Origin: Phreatobacter stygius
GTDB lineage: Bacteria > Pseudomonadota > Alphaproteobacteria > Rhizobiales > Phreatobacteraceae
Assembly (NCBI RefSeq): GCF_005144885.1
Contig: NZ_CP039690.1
Span: forward strand, 4,787,001-4,851,000
Reading direction: 5' to 3'
Length of the DNA: 64,000 nt
The position numbers were made by a program, and so were the translations under genes. The stretch's first letter is position 1; each line of letters begins with the position of its first letter. The notes below the pieces were generated by a model, which saw only the letters and a program-made list of their open reading frames with translations, had not been told where the DNA came from and did not search any database. Shown here one piece after another: positions 25,836 to 34,969 of the stretch.

Positions 25836-27025
25836 CACTCGGCCGCCCTGATGGTGAGGGCGGCGAGCTCGGCGCGCACCTGGTCGGTGTCGCGGCCGAG
25901 CGATGGCGGCGCGATGCGAATCTCGACCGGTGCATCGCTCATGTGGATCGGCGAACCGACCACCCGGATCCGCTCGACCTCGCCATCGGCCTCGATGATC
26001 ATGGCATTGACCAGGGTCTGCTCGTCGGCGAGCGCCTCGGCCAAGGACTTCACCGGCGCGCAGAGCAGGTCCTGCGCCTCCAGCCGGGCCAGCCAGTGGG
26101 CTGTGCTGCCGGACCTGAAGCGGTCGCGGAATATCGCCTGCAAGGCCTGCTTGTTGGCCACCTGGTCGGCAAAACTGGCAAAGCGCGCGTCTTGTCCGAG
26201 ATGGTCGATGCCGAGCGCGTTGGAGATGTCGCCGAGCGGGTCGGCCTTGAACGCACCGACCATGACCAGTGCGCCGTCGGAGGTTTCGAACACGCCCGAG
26301 AGCGGCATGGCGCCCCAGTTCACCTCGCGCCCGCGCATCAGCTGGGCGGCCGCTTCCTGGGTCTGGGCGGCCAGCATGGAATCATAGAGCGACACGGCAA
26401 TACGCTGGCCGCGTCCGGTCTTCTGCCGCTGCAGGATCGCCAGCAACACGCCTTGGACCATATGCATGCCGGCGGAATAGTCGGCGAAGGTGGTGGCATG
26501 CACCGCCAAAGGCTGGTCGTCATTGGAGCGGCGATGCATGACGCCGCTGAGCGCCTGGGCCAGCACGTCCTGCCCGCCCTTGTGGGCATAGGGGCCCTCG
26601 AGGCCGAAGCCGGTGCCGACCGCATAGATCAGCCGCGGGTTGATCTTGGCCAGGTCTTCGTAACCGAAGCCCAGCCGCTCCATCACCCCGGCGCGGAAAT
26701 TGTTGACCACCACGTCGGCGTTGCGGGCGAGCGCGATGACGAAGTCGCGGTCTTCCGGCTTGCGCAGGTCGAGCACGATCGAGCGCTTGTTGCGGTTGAG
26801 CGAGCAGAATACCGGTCCGGTGAGGCCCGCCGGGTCGTTCGGGAAGGCGGTGCGCGACAGGTCGCCGGTGCCGGGCTTCTCGATCTTGATGACATCGGCG
26901 CCATAGTCGGCGAGCATCTGGGTAGCCACCGGACCCATCATCACCTGGGTGAAGTCGATGACCTTGATACCGGACAACGGCAGGTCTTGCGGCGTGCCTT
27001 GCGGCTGGGTGTTGAGAGCGGTCAC
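25835..27025 (-). CDS. CaiB/BaiF-type CoA-transferase (family III)
   Basis: A 396-residue family III CoA-transferase. The N-terminal motif GIKVIDFTQVMMGPVATQML, then YGADVIKIEKPGTGD, LNRNKRSIVLDL and the catalytic Asp in ATTFADYSAGMHMV are conserved. It moves CoA from a donor thioester to a free acid. The GTG start at 27025 forms a 4-nt overlap with the stop of the FAD oxidoreductase gene, giving tight translational coupling. It probably activates the acid that the operon degrades. Confidence 0.92.
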   Translation of the reverse strand: MTALNTQPQGTPQDLPLSGIKVIDFTQVMMGPVATQMLADYGADVIKIEKPGTGDLSRTAFPNDPAGLTGPVFCSLNRNKRSIVLDLRKPEDRDFVIALARNADVVVNNFRAGVMERLGFGYEDLAKINPRLIYAVGTGFGLEGPYAHKGGQDVLAQALSGVMHRRSNDDQPLAVHATTFADYSAGMHMVQGVLLAILQRQKTGRGQRIAVSLYDSMLAAQTQEAAAQLMRGREVNWGAMPLSGVFETSDGALVMVGAFKADPLGDISNALGIDHLGQDARFASFADQVANKQALQAIFRDRFRSGSTAHWLARLEAQDLLCAPVKSLAEALADEQTLVNAMIIEADGEVERIRVVGSPIHMSDAPVEIRIAPPSLGRDTDQVRAELAALTIRAAE

Positions 27026-28401
27026 GCGGCCTTCTCCAGAAGTTTTGCGTTGGCGGAGGGACGATCGCCGGGATCGCCGCCCTGGGCGCGGACACGGGCG
27101 CAGATAGCCTGCGGCGTCACGGCACGGGGCTGGATGCCGGCGGCAACCGCGAGCGCGGCGGCAATGCCGGCGGACTGGCCCATGGACATGCAGGGCGGGA
27201 TTTCGCGCGACATCTTCTGGGCCGATTCCGTCGCCGAATAGTGCCGGCCGGCGACGATCATGTTGTCGATGCCCTTGGGCAGCATCGCGCTGTAAGGGGT
27301 GTAATAGTCGCGGCCGCGCGCCACGGTGTCGGGGAAGTGGACGCGCTCCATGACGTCCTCCTTGGTGACGACATAGTCGCCCTCGAGCAGGCGGGTCTGG
27401 CGCACGCCGAGCTGCGGCGCGACGTCGACGACGAAGCAGTTTTCGAAGCCCGGCATGTTGGCGCGGACGAAATCGACCAGGGCATAGATCCGCTTGCGGC
27501 CCTCGAAATCGGCCTTGGTGATGTCTTCGACGGTCAGTCCGTCGAGGCCGGTCATATGTGGGCAATTGCACCAGACCACGCCCGGCAGCGGCGTCTTCAG
27601 CCACCAGAGATCCCAGGAGCCGCCCATGGTGCGCTTGGCCTGCCGGTCGACCAGGGCGTATGTCTCCGGCTCTTCGAAGCGGAAGCGTTCAGCCGCTTCG
27701 GTGTCGACGCCGCCGAGGCGGAACACGGTGGTGAGGATGTAGGAGCCGTGGACGAAATTGGCGCCCGCGGCGGCGGCCACGTCGAGGTCGCCGGTGGCGT
27801 CGATCACCACGTCGCCCATGATCGCCTGGCGGCCGGCCTTGGTCTCGCAGATCACCCCCTTGATGCGGTTGCCGTCCATGACGGCGCGCGAGAACCAGGA
27901 GTGCAGCCGGACGTCGACTTTCGCCTCCGCGATCATCTCGTTGGCGATGCGCTTCCAGCCGTCAGGATCGAACGAGGCGGCCATGACGATCGGTGCCGGC
28001 TTGGTCTGGGCGCGGAAGTCGAAAGCGCCCCAGCGGGCCCATTTGCGATAGAGCTCATGGCTCTGGCCGCGCTCCTCCGGTGGCGGGAAGACGCAGGCGC
28101 CGACCCTGGCCATCCGGTCGATCATCTCGGTGCAGATGCCTGTCGTGGTCACCTCGTCGCCGTTGTGCATGTCGTCGAGCACCAGCACCATGCCGCCGGC
28201 GGCAAGCCCGCCGAGATAGGGATAGCGCTCGATCATGGTGACGGACGCGCCTTCGCGGCGCGCGGCGACCGCGGCCGAGAAGCCGGCGGGGCCACCGCCG
28301 ACCACCACCACGTCGGAGCGCGCGACGACGGTCGCCTCGCCCGGCGGTTCGACAATGCGATCCTGCGCGACGCGCTCCTGGCCCGAATGCTTGTGGGTCA
28401 C
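27022..28401 (-). CDS. FAD-dependent oxidoreductase
   Basis: A 459-residue flavoprotein with an N-terminal Rossmann motif GGGPAG (residues 35-40) preceded by DVVVV and followed by MIERYPYLGGLAAGG. A C-terminal FAD-binding segment MIVAGRHYSATESAQ and GQSAGIAAALA follow. The overall pattern fits the FAD_oxidored group (PF12831), enzymes of mostly unknown substrate. The GTG start at 28401 has a GGGAGG ribosome site 6 nt upstream. It lies between ABC-transporter and CoA-transferase genes, so it probably oxidises the imported substrate or its product. Confidence 0.86.
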   Translation of the reverse strand: MTHKHSGQERVAQDRIVEPPGEATVVARSDVVVVGGGPAGFSAAVAARREGASVTMIERYPYLGGLAAGGMVLVLDDMHNGDEVTTTGICTEMIDRMARVGACVFPPPEERGQSHELYRKWARWGAFDFRAQTKPAPIVMAASFDPDGWKRIANEMIAEAKVDVRLHSWFSRAVMDGNRIKGVICETKAGRQAIMGDVVIDATGDLDVAAAAGANFVHGSYILTTVFRLGGVDTEAAERFRFEEPETYALVDRQAKRTMGGSWDLWWLKTPLPGVVWCNCPHMTGLDGLTVEDITKADFEGRKRIYALVDFVRANMPGFENCFVVDVAPQLGVRQTRLLEGDYVVTKEDVMERVHFPDTVARGRDYYTPYSAMLPKGIDNMIVAGRHYSATESAQKMSREIPPCMSMGQSAGIAAALAVAAGIQPRAVTPQAICARVRAQGGDPGDRPSANAKLLEKAA

Positions 28402-28418
28402 GGCGACCTCCCGATTGT

Positions 28419-29249
28419 TCAGTGAGCGTTTGCCGGCTGCCAGCGCACCACCAGTTGCTCGACGGCGACGATGGTGACGAAGAACAGCACGGAGAAAGCG
28501 GAGCCGACGAGGACGGTTGCGTAGAGCATCGCCGAGTCGAAATTGTAGGTGGACTGGATGATCAGGGCGCCGATGCCGGTGGTCGACCCGATCCACTCGC
28601 CGACGATGGCGCCGATCACCGAGGTGGAGGCGGCAATCTTCAAGGCCGAAAACAGGAAGGGCAGCGAGTTGCGCAGCCTGAGCTTGAAGAACACCTCGCG
28701 ATTGGAGGCCGACAGCACGCGCATCAGTTCCATCGCCTGCGGGTTCACCGATTCAAGCCCGCGCACCATGTTGACCAGGGTCGGGAAGAAGCAGATCAGC
28801 GCCGCGATGGCGATCTTCGGCTCCATCCCGTTGCCGAGCAGCAGCACCAGGATGGGCGCCTTGGCCACGACAGGAATGGTGTTGACCACCACGACGACCG
28901 GGAAGAACGCCTCTTCCAGCGCCTTCTTGTGGACGAAGACCGTGGCGATCAGGATCGCCGCGAGATTGCCGAGGGTGAAGCCGGCGAGCGCCTCGATGGC
29001 GGTCGGCAGCAGGTTCTCCAGCAGGATGTCGATCTTGGTCCACAGCGTATAGGCGACCAGCTGTGGCGACGGCGCGACGAAGACCGGCACCTTGAACAGC
29101 CAGACAATGCCGGCCCAGAGCGCCAGGGCGAACAGGATGCCGGCGGCCGGCAGCAACCGCCGCCGCCATTGCAGCCGGCGGCGCGAGATGCGGTGAGCCT
29201 CTTCGGCCGCGGCGAGGCCCGGATCGATAGCGAGATCGACGGATGTCAT
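28419..29249 (-). CDS. ABC transporter permease (SsuC/TauC-type)
   Basis: A 276-residue permease with about six TM helices. The cytoplasmic loop with EAA-like signature (NPQAMELMRVLSASNREVFF) and the IGEW-like motif GEWIGSTTGIGALIIQ are typical of nitrate/taurine/sulfonate-type ABC importers. It is the second-to-last transport gene, overlapping the ATPase gene by 4 nt. Confidence 0.9.
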   Translation of the reverse strand: MTSVDLAIDPGLAAAEEAHRISRRRLQWRRRLLPAAGILFALALWAGIVWLFKVPVFVAPSPQLVAYTLWTKIDILLENLLPTAIEALAGFTLGNLAAILIATVFVHKKALEEAFFPVVVVVNTIPVVAKAPILVLLLGNGMEPKIAIAALICFFPTLVNMVRGLESVNPQAMELMRVLSASNREVFFKLRLRNSLPFLFSALKIAASTSVIGAIVGEWIGSTTGIGALIIQSTYNFDSAMLYATVLVGSAFSVLFFVTIVAVEQLVVRWQPANAH

Positions 29250-30025
29250 ATGCCCCTCCCCAATGCGTCCCGGAGCGTGCTGGCCATGGTCACGAAAGCC
29301 TGCGTTTCGCGAATGCTGAGGTCGCGATCGCTGGGCAGATCGACCGGCACGGTCGCCGCGACCCGGCCGGGATTGGCGGCCAGCACCAGCACCTGCTCGC
29401 CAAGGAACATCGCCTCGTAGACCGAGTGGGTGACGAACAGGATGGTCGTCTTGGTCTCGTGCCAGATGCGCCGGAGTTCCTCGTTGAGCCGGTCTCGGGT
29501 GATCTCGTCGAGCGCGCCGAACGGCTCGTCCATCAGCAACAGGCGGGGGCCGCCGAGCAGCGCGCGGGCGATCGACACGCGCTGGCGCATGCCGCCGGAC
29601 AATTCATGCGGGAAACTGCCTTCCCAGCCCTCGAGCCCGACCAGCTTCAGCAGTTCCCGCGGGGTCGGCGCATTGGACGCCAGCGGCCGGCAGCCGCCGA
29701 CTTCCAACGGCAGCTCGACATTCTGCAGTGCCGTACGCCAGGGCAGCAGCGCGGCGTCCTGGAACACGAAACCGAAGGAGCGGGCCTGGCGCGCCTCCTC
29801 GGGCGACATGCCGAACACCGAGACGTCGCCCGATGAGGGCGAGACCAGATCGGCGACCACCCGGAGAAGCGTCGACTTGCCACAACCCGACGGTCCGAGC
29901 AGGCTGAGGAACCCGCCTGGGTTCACCGAGAACGAGACGTCGTGCAGCGCGGTGACGGTGCGCCGGTCGGTGACGAACCGGACCGAGATATTCCGGCAAT
30001 CGACGGCATTCGAAGGCGCGCGCAT
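29246..30025 (-). CDS. ABC transporter ATP-binding protein (SsuB/TauB-type)
   Basis: A 259-residue ATPase with Walker A LLGPSGCGKSTL, signature LSGGMRQRVSIARAL and Walker B LLLMDEPFGALD. The ATG at 30025 is chosen since the remaining upstream frame lacks similarity. It forms the energising subunit of the importer with the neighbouring permease and binding protein. Confidence 0.93.
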   Translation of the reverse strand: MRAPSNAVDCRNISVRFVTDRRTVTALHDVSFSVNPGGFLSLLGPSGCGKSTLLRVVADLVSPSSGDVSVFGMSPEEARQARSFGFVFQDAALLPWRTALQNVELPLEVGGCRPLASNAPTPRELLKLVGLEGWEGSFPHELSGGMRQRVSIARALLGGPRLLLMDEPFGALDEITRDRLNEELRRIWHETKTTILFVTHSVYEAMFLGEQVLVLAANPGRVAATVPVDLPSDRDLSIRETQAFVTMASTLRDALGRGI

Positions 30026-30115
30026 GGTGGGTCTATCCCGGCTCGTTCGACAAGGATGCTGTTTCCGGCACAAGGCTGCGCATGACCGGAAACGCGTCGC
30101 TGAGGCGCTGCTGCG

Positions 30116-31129
30116 CTAGCCGATCCTGGCCCGCGCCTCGGCGGTGGCTTTCAGGATGTCGAGGGTCATGACCTCTTCGAGCTTCGGCGTTTTGCGGCTG
30201 AACTGGCCGAGCTGCGCATAGAGGTCGATCTGCTCCTGCCAGACCTGCGGGTCCATGGTGCCCCAGCCTTCCGCTGCGGTGCGCGACGAGAAGGCGTATT
30301 CGAGCATGACATCGAGCGCGACACGCTCGTCGGCGCGATTGAGATTGGTGAACTCCTTGACCAGGAGATCGACCGCGGCGTCCCTGTTGGCATGGGCATA
30401 GGCCCAGCCCTTGGCACTGGCGCGCAGGAATTTGGCCAGCACGTCGGCCTTCTTCTGGATGGTGTCGACGGTGGCGTAATAGGGCAGGGCGTAGAGCCTG
30501 ACCCCGGCATCCCACAGCCTCAGATCGACGCGGTCGGGACCGAGCACCTTGAGAGCGGTGGTGTTGGTCAGCCAACCCGTGACGACGTCGACCTGGCCGG
30601 TCAGAAGCGGCGACATGTCGGCGCCGATGGTGACGATCTGCACGTCGCGCTCGGTGATCTTGTTCTTGGCAAGCAGCGCGCGCAGCAGGATGACGCCGGT
30701 CGCCTGGACGCCGACCTTCTTGCCGATCATGTCTTTCGGCTCGCGCACCGGGTTCTTCTTCAGCGAGAAGAAGGTGTAGGGGTGCACTTGCGCGCCGGTG
30801 GCGAAACAGCGGATCGGCAGGTCCTGCGACGCGGCCAGCATCAAGGACGGGCTGGACGAGACCTGGCCAACCTCATGCCGGCCGGACGCGACCACCGCGA
30901 CGCCGTCAATGTTCGGGCCGCCGGCCTGGAAGCGCAGTTCGATGCCTTCCTGCGCATAGTAGCCGAGCTGCTTGGCGCAGACCTCGCCGATCTGGTTGCC
31001 GCCCAGCAGCCAGCCGAGCTGGAAATTGATCACCGGGCGCGCCTGGGCATGGGCGCCGGACCCGACCTCGACACCGACGAAGACGCCCGCCGCGGCAGTC
31101 GTCTTCAAGAAGTTCCTGCGATCCATCAT
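30116..31129 (-). CDS. ABC transporter substrate-binding protein (NMT1/SsuA-like)
   Basis: A 337-residue periplasmic binding protein of the NMT1/THI5-like (SsuA) superfamily. The N-terminus MMDRRNFLKTTAAAGVFVG holds a twin-arginine-type signal. Family traits are LGWLLGGNQIGEVCAKQLGY, GQVSSSPSLMLA and MIGKKVGVQA. Members bind sulfonates, aromatic acids, pyrimidine precursors or nitrate. It is the first gene of the eight-gene operon, divergent from an amidohydrolase. The start at 31129 or 31126 (two adjacent ATG codons) is uncertain. Confidence 0.9.
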   Translation of the reverse strand: MMDRRNFLKTTAAAGVFVGVEVGSGAHAQARPVINFQLGWLLGGNQIGEVCAKQLGYYAQEGIELRFQAGGPNIDGVAVVASGRHEVGQVSSSPSLMLAASQDLPIRCFATGAQVHPYTFFSLKKNPVREPKDMIGKKVGVQATGVILLRALLAKNKITERDVQIVTIGADMSPLLTGQVDVVTGWLTNTTALKVLGPDRVDLRLWDAGVRLYALPYYATVDTIQKKADVLAKFLRASAKGWAYAHANRDAAVDLLVKEFTNLNRADERVALDVMLEYAFSSRTAAEGWGTMDPQVWQEQIDLYAQLGQFSRKTPKLEEVMTLDILKATAEARARIG

Positions 31130-31240
31130 CTCTCGCGCTCCCCTGGTTGCGCTGGATAGCCGCCGGTTCCGGCTGTGCTGATGGACCGTCATGAAAACAT
31201 AACAAGAGCGTTCTCAGAAGATCAATTATTCGGCAGTTAT

Positions 31241-31257
31241 GTCCTAAAAATTAGGAC
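31241..31257. promoter_or_regulatory. 17-bp palindrome in the divergent promoter region
   Basis: GTCCTAA-AAA-TTAGGAC, a perfect 7-bp inverted repeat with a 3-nt centre, lies 62 nt before the amidohydrolase start and 112 nt from the binding-protein start, in an AT-rich stretch. It is a good candidate for a regulator-binding site, perhaps of the operon's LysR protein, though other regulators are possible. Confidence 0.6.
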
Positions 31258-31318
31258 GCCTGGAGAGTGATTGACCCTGGCCCCGGCCGATGCTTGCCTC
31301 GCCCCCGAGGAGATCGCC

Positions 31319-32575
31319 ATGGCCCTGGTCCTGACCCACGCCACCGTGCTGACCGTCGATCCGCAAGATCGCGTGCTCGATGATCGGGACATCCGGATCG
31401 ATGGCCGGACGATCGCCGCGATCGGTCCGGGCGGCACGCTGGCAATCCCCGGTGACATCACGCTCGACTGCACCCGGGGTCTGGTCATGCCCGGTCTCGT
31501 CAACACCCATACCCATGCCGCGACCGCCTTGTTCCGCGGGCTTGCCGACGACAAGCCACGCGAGTTCTGGCCGGAGGGCGGCTACAGCGTGCCCGGCCAG
31601 GAGCGCTTCACCATGGCCGACTATCGCGGCTCGCTGGCGGCGGCCTGTGCCGAGTTCCTCGGCAACGGCGTCACCACCATTGCCGATCGTGTCGCCGGGA
31701 TGGACCAGCTGGCGCCGGTCATTGCCGCCAGCGGCATGCGCGCGGTGGTCGGCAGCACCATCGCCGATGCCGGAGGGCCGGTCGACTGGGGGGCGACCGA
31801 GCGTGTCATCGAGCGTTACGGCGTCGATCCCATGGCCTCGCGGATTTCAGCCGGCATAGCGCCGCATGCGCTCGACACCTGCTCGGACGCGCTGCTGGCC
31901 GAATGTGCGCGCCGCGCCGAGAGGCACGGCGCCAAGGTGTTCCTGCATGTGGCGCAGAGCGCGGCGGAGGTCGCGAGCATCCGCCGGCGTGGCCATTCCG
32001 GGGCGCTCGCCTGCCTGCGGTGCGCGGGGCTGACCGGACCGGATGTGATCGCCGCCCATTGCATCTATCTCGACGAGGACGAGATCGACGGTTTCTGCGC
32101 CGACGGCACGGCGATCTGCCATTGCCCGGCGAGCAATCTCAAGATCGAGGCACGCACCCTTCCGCTTGCCCGCTATCTCGGCCGTACGCCGGTCGGTCTC
32201 GGTACCGACTGGACCGCCTCGAACAACAGCATGGACATGTTCTGGGAAATGCGGCTGGCGGCCCTGGTCGGTAAGATGAAGGCCGACGATCCGACCGTGC
32301 TGGACACCAGGCAGATGCTGCGGCTGGCGACCCTTGACGGCGCCAAGGTACTCGGCATCGACCACCTGGTCGGCAGCGTCGAACCCGGCAAGCGCGCCGA
32401 CCTGGTCGTGCTCGACCTGGCGGCGCTCGAAATGGCCCCGTTGCACGACGCCATCTCGAACGTCGTCTATTCGGCATCGCCGCGCAGCGTCCGGGACGTG
32501 CTGGTCGATGGCGAGATCCGGGTGAGGGATCATCGCCTCGTACAGGACCACCGGAGCTGGGCCGAGGCGAGCTGA
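31319..32575 (+). CDS. Amidohydrolase (ATZ/TRZ, SAH/MTA deaminase-like)
   Basis: A 418-residue zinc-type amidohydrolase. Metal ligands H64 and H66 are in LVNTHTHAATALFRG; HVAQSAAEV, AAHCIYLDEDEID and GLGTDWTASNNSMDMFWEM supply the further ligands of the SAH/MTA deaminase and chlorohydrolase subgroup. The ATG at 31319 follows a CGAGGAGATC ribosome site. It is divergent from the NMT1-like operon and shares its intergenic palindrome, so it probably performs a deamination or dechlorination-like hydrolysis in the same pathway. Confidence 0.88.
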   Translation: MALVLTHATVLTVDPQDRVLDDRDIRIDGRTIAAIGPGGTLAIPGDITLDCTRGLVMPGLVNTHTHAATALFRGLADDKPREFWPEGGYSVPGQERFTMADYRGSLAAACAEFLGNGVTTIADRVAGMDQLAPVIAASGMRAVVGSTIADAGGPVDWGATERVIERYGVDPMASRISAGIAPHALDTCSDALLAECARRAERHGAKVFLHVAQSAAEVASIRRRGHSGALACLRCAGLTGPDVIAAHCIYLDEDEIDGFCADGTAICHCPASNLKIEARTLPLARYLGRTPVGLGTDWTASNNSMDMFWEMRLAALVGKMKADDPTVLDTRQMLRLATLDGAKVLGIDHLVGSVEPGKRADLVVLDLAALEMAPLHDAISNVVYSASPRSVRDVLVDGEIRVRDHRLVQDHRSWAEAS

Positions 32576-32803
32576 TCGCCGCGGGCCAGCGCGCGGCGAG
32601 CGCGTCACGATGTCCTGGGCGCGTATATGTAAGATGTGTGCATCGTCGAATCGGATCTGCGCCCAGCAGACAGTCTCCGCCCCGGATTGCCGGCATGCCG
32701 ATAGCGAAGGCGCGCCTCATGATCGGAGTTGTCTCATGATTGGCCGGGCGACCGCCGCGCCGGCCGTTCCGTCGGCCTGTCTCGGCTTGCTGAGCGCGGC
32801 GCC

Positions 32804-34027
32804 ATGAACGCCGATGCGTCCGAATCCCGACACAAACCGCTCCTCCGGCGCCTGCGCGAGATTCCCGGCGGGATCTGGGCGCTGGGCTTCGTCTCGCTGC
32901 TCATGGATATCTCCTCCGAGATGATCCATGCCCTCCTGCCGGTCTATCTTGTGACCGTGCTCGGCACGTCGATGCTGACGGTCGGCGTGATCGAGGGCAT
33001 TGCCGAGGCGACGGCTTCCATCGTCAAGGTCTTTTCGGGGGTGCTGTCGGACTGGCTTGGCAAGCGCAAGATCCTGGCGGTGTTGGGTTATGGCCTGGCG
33101 GCCTTCGCCAAGCCGGTCTTTCCGCTTGCCAGTTCGGTATCCTGGCTGGTCGCCGCCCGCTTCGTCGACCGTGTCGGCAAGGGCATCCGTGGCGCGCCGC
33201 GCGATGCACTGGTGGCCGACATCGCTCCGCCTCATCTGCGCGGAGCAAGCTTCGGCTTGCGCCAGTCGCTCGACACGGTGGGGGCCTTTCTCGGGCCTGC
33301 TATCGCCATCGTCCTGATGTGGCTCACCCTCGACAACTTCCAGCTGGTTTTCTGGGTCGCCGTGATCCCGGCCTTCCTGGCGCTCGGCCTCCTGGTCTTC
33401 GCGGTCAAAGAGCCCGCACGGCCGCCGGAACTGCGGGCCGTTCGCATGCCGCTCAGCTTGCCGGAGCTGCGCCGGCTCGGGCCGCGCTACTGGCGGGTGG
33501 TCGGGATCGCGACCGTCTTTTCGCTCGCCCGCTTCAGCGAGGCCTTCCTGATCCTGCGCGCTCAAGGTGCGGGCCTGCCGATCGCGCTTGTGCCACTCGT
33601 GCTGGTTCTGATGAATGTCGTCTATGCCTTCGCGGCCTATCCCGCCGGCGTTCTGTCCGATCGTGTCGACCGGGGGAAAGTGCTGGTCTTCGGCTTGGCG
33701 CTGCTGATCGGCGCCGATCTCGTCCTGGCCTTTGCCGACGGCCTTGCCGGCATCGCTCTCGGCGTCATCCTGTGGGGCCTCCACATGGGCTTCACCCAAG
33801 GACTGCTGGCAACGCTGGTCGCGGACTCGGCGCCAGCCGAGTTGCGCGGCACCGCCTATGGAATCTTCAACCTCACCGGCGGCATCGCTCTGCTTGTCGC
33901 GAGCGTCACGGCGGGTGTGTTGTGGGACTGGTCCGGGCCTCAAGCCACTTTTCTGGCCGGCGCCGGGTTTGCCGCCCTGGCTCTGGCTGGACTTCTTGTC
34001 ATGCGCCGGAAGCAACACCGGCGCTGA
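32804..34027 (+). CDS. MFS transporter
   Basis: A 407-residue, about 12-TM major facilitator. The loop 2-3 motif GVLSDWLGKRKILAVLGYGL and RFVDRVGKGIRGAPRDALVADI are conserved in a subgroup of MFS proteins often annotated as drug or unknown carriers. It lies upstream of the DUF190 and CrcB genes, with a gap of 142 nt. Whether it takes part in fluoride or other ion resistance is unknown. The ATG at 32804 begins the normal cytoplasmic N-tail. Confidence 0.85.
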   Translation: MNADASESRHKPLLRRLREIPGGIWALGFVSLLMDISSEMIHALLPVYLVTVLGTSMLTVGVIEGIAEATASIVKVFSGVLSDWLGKRKILAVLGYGLAAFAKPVFPLASSVSWLVAARFVDRVGKGIRGAPRDALVADIAPPHLRGASFGLRQSLDTVGAFLGPAIAIVLMWLTLDNFQLVFWVAVIPAFLALGLLVFAVKEPARPPELRAVRMPLSLPELRRLGPRYWRVVGIATVFSLARFSEAFLILRAQGAGLPIALVPLVLVLMNVVYAFAAYPAGVLSDRVDRGKVLVFGLALLIGADLVLAFADGLAGIALGVILWGLHMGFTQGLLATLVADSAPAELRGTAYGIFNLTGGIALLVASVTAGVLWDWSGPQATFLAGAGFAALALAGLLVMRRKQHRR

Positions 34028-34169
34028 ATGGGGAGGTCCCGTCTCCGAGAACGCGGCGACCGCCTTGCGGAGCCCGGCGATCTCGGCACAGTGGGGTTTC
34101 AAGGCACGGGGCCGGGCCGTCAGCCGATCTGGTCGGCCCTTGGCGCATCGCTCGCAAGCGGAGACCATC

Positions 34170-34550
34170 ATGCAGATCCCGGAGAAGGCGGCGCTGCTGC
34201 GCATCTTCATTGGCGAGGATGACAAGGACGATGGACGGCCGCTTTACGAATCGATCGTTCTGCATGCGCGCGAGGCGCATCTTGCCGGAGCGACCGTGCT
34301 GCGCGGCCCGCTCGGCTTCGGGCGGTCGAGTGTCCTGCACACCGCCAAGATCCTTCGTCTGTCGCAGGACCTGCCGATCGTGATCGAGATCGTCGACACG
34401 AACGAGAAAATCCAGGCTTTCCTGCCGACCTTGAGGACACTCACCCGCAGCTGCCTGATCACGCTCGAGGACGTGACCGTCATTCGCTACGGTGATGATG
34501 AGTCAGGTGTTGATCCGGCCGCGCGCGGCACGCGCGAAGCGGGCCGCTGA
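34170..34550 (+). CDS. DUF190 domain protein
   Basis: A 126-residue protein of the DUF190 family, which has a PII-like ferredoxin fold. The motif LRIFIGEDDKDDGRPLYESI, then GPLGFGRSSVLHT and DLPIVIEIVDTNEKI are diagnostic. DUF190 genes often sit next to crcB; the protein may regulate or assist the fluoride channel, but its role is not established. It follows a GCGGAGA ribosome site and is 35 nt from crcB1. Confidence 0.88.
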   Translation: MQIPEKAALLRIFIGEDDKDDGRPLYESIVLHAREAHLAGATVLRGPLGFGRSSVLHTAKILRLSQDLPIVIEIVDTNEKIQAFLPTLRTLTRSCLITLEDVTVIRYGDDESGVDPAARGTREAGR

Positions 34551-34585
34551 GCGGCCATTCCGCAACACGGGGATCTCGGGTTTTC

Positions 34586-34969
34586 ATGAGCGTCGCAGCT
34601 TGTTTCCTCGTGCTGGTCGGCGGCTTCCTTGGCGGCGTCTCGCGCTTCGCCCTGTCCGGCATTGTCGGGCGGCGGATCGGCGAGACCTTTCCGTGGGGCA
34701 CGCTGATCGTCAATGTCACCGGCGCCTTTCTCATCGGAATCGCGACCGGCCTGGCGCGCTCGTCCGGCGGCATCTTTGCCGGCGACCTGTTCCGTGATTT
34801 CGTCGTGGTCGGCCTTCTCGGCGGCTATACGACGGTCTCGTCGTTCTGCCTGCAGACGCTCAACCTTGCGCTCGCCGGCGAGCGCCGTTCCGCGGTCTTC
34901 AACATCATCCTGTCGGCCGGCCTTTGCCTTGCGGCCGTCGCCATCGGCTTCTGGACGGTCAAGCCATGA
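34586..34969 (+). CDS. crcB: CrcB/Fluc fluoride channel subunit 1
   Basis: A 127-residue, four-TM Fluc-type fluoride channel subunit. [10 protein letters not shown], the NVTGAFLIG motif in TM2, and [17 protein letters not shown] in TM3 (signature G-G-(Y/F)-T-T-x-S) mark the family. Its stop overlaps the start of the second subunit by 4 nt. Two dissimilar adjacent subunits suggest an obligate heterodimer, as known for some bacteria. It exports fluoride passively from the cytoplasm. Confidence 0.94.
   Translation: MSVAACFLVLVGGFLGGVSRFALSGIVGRRIGETFPWGTLIVNVTGAFLIGIATGLARSSGGIFAGDLFRDFVVVGLLGGYTTVSSFCLQTLNLALAGERRSAVFNIILSAGLCLAAVAIGFWTVKP

Noticed and set aside
32610-32807. 65-codon open frame upstream of the MFS gene
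   Set aside because: Composition and lack of ribosome site do not support coding; likely 5' region of the MFS gene.
32576-34169. Fluoride riboswitch before the crcB genes
   Set aside because: The conserved GGnGATGG and GCTGATG-type blocks were not found by eye; an Infernal search would settle it.
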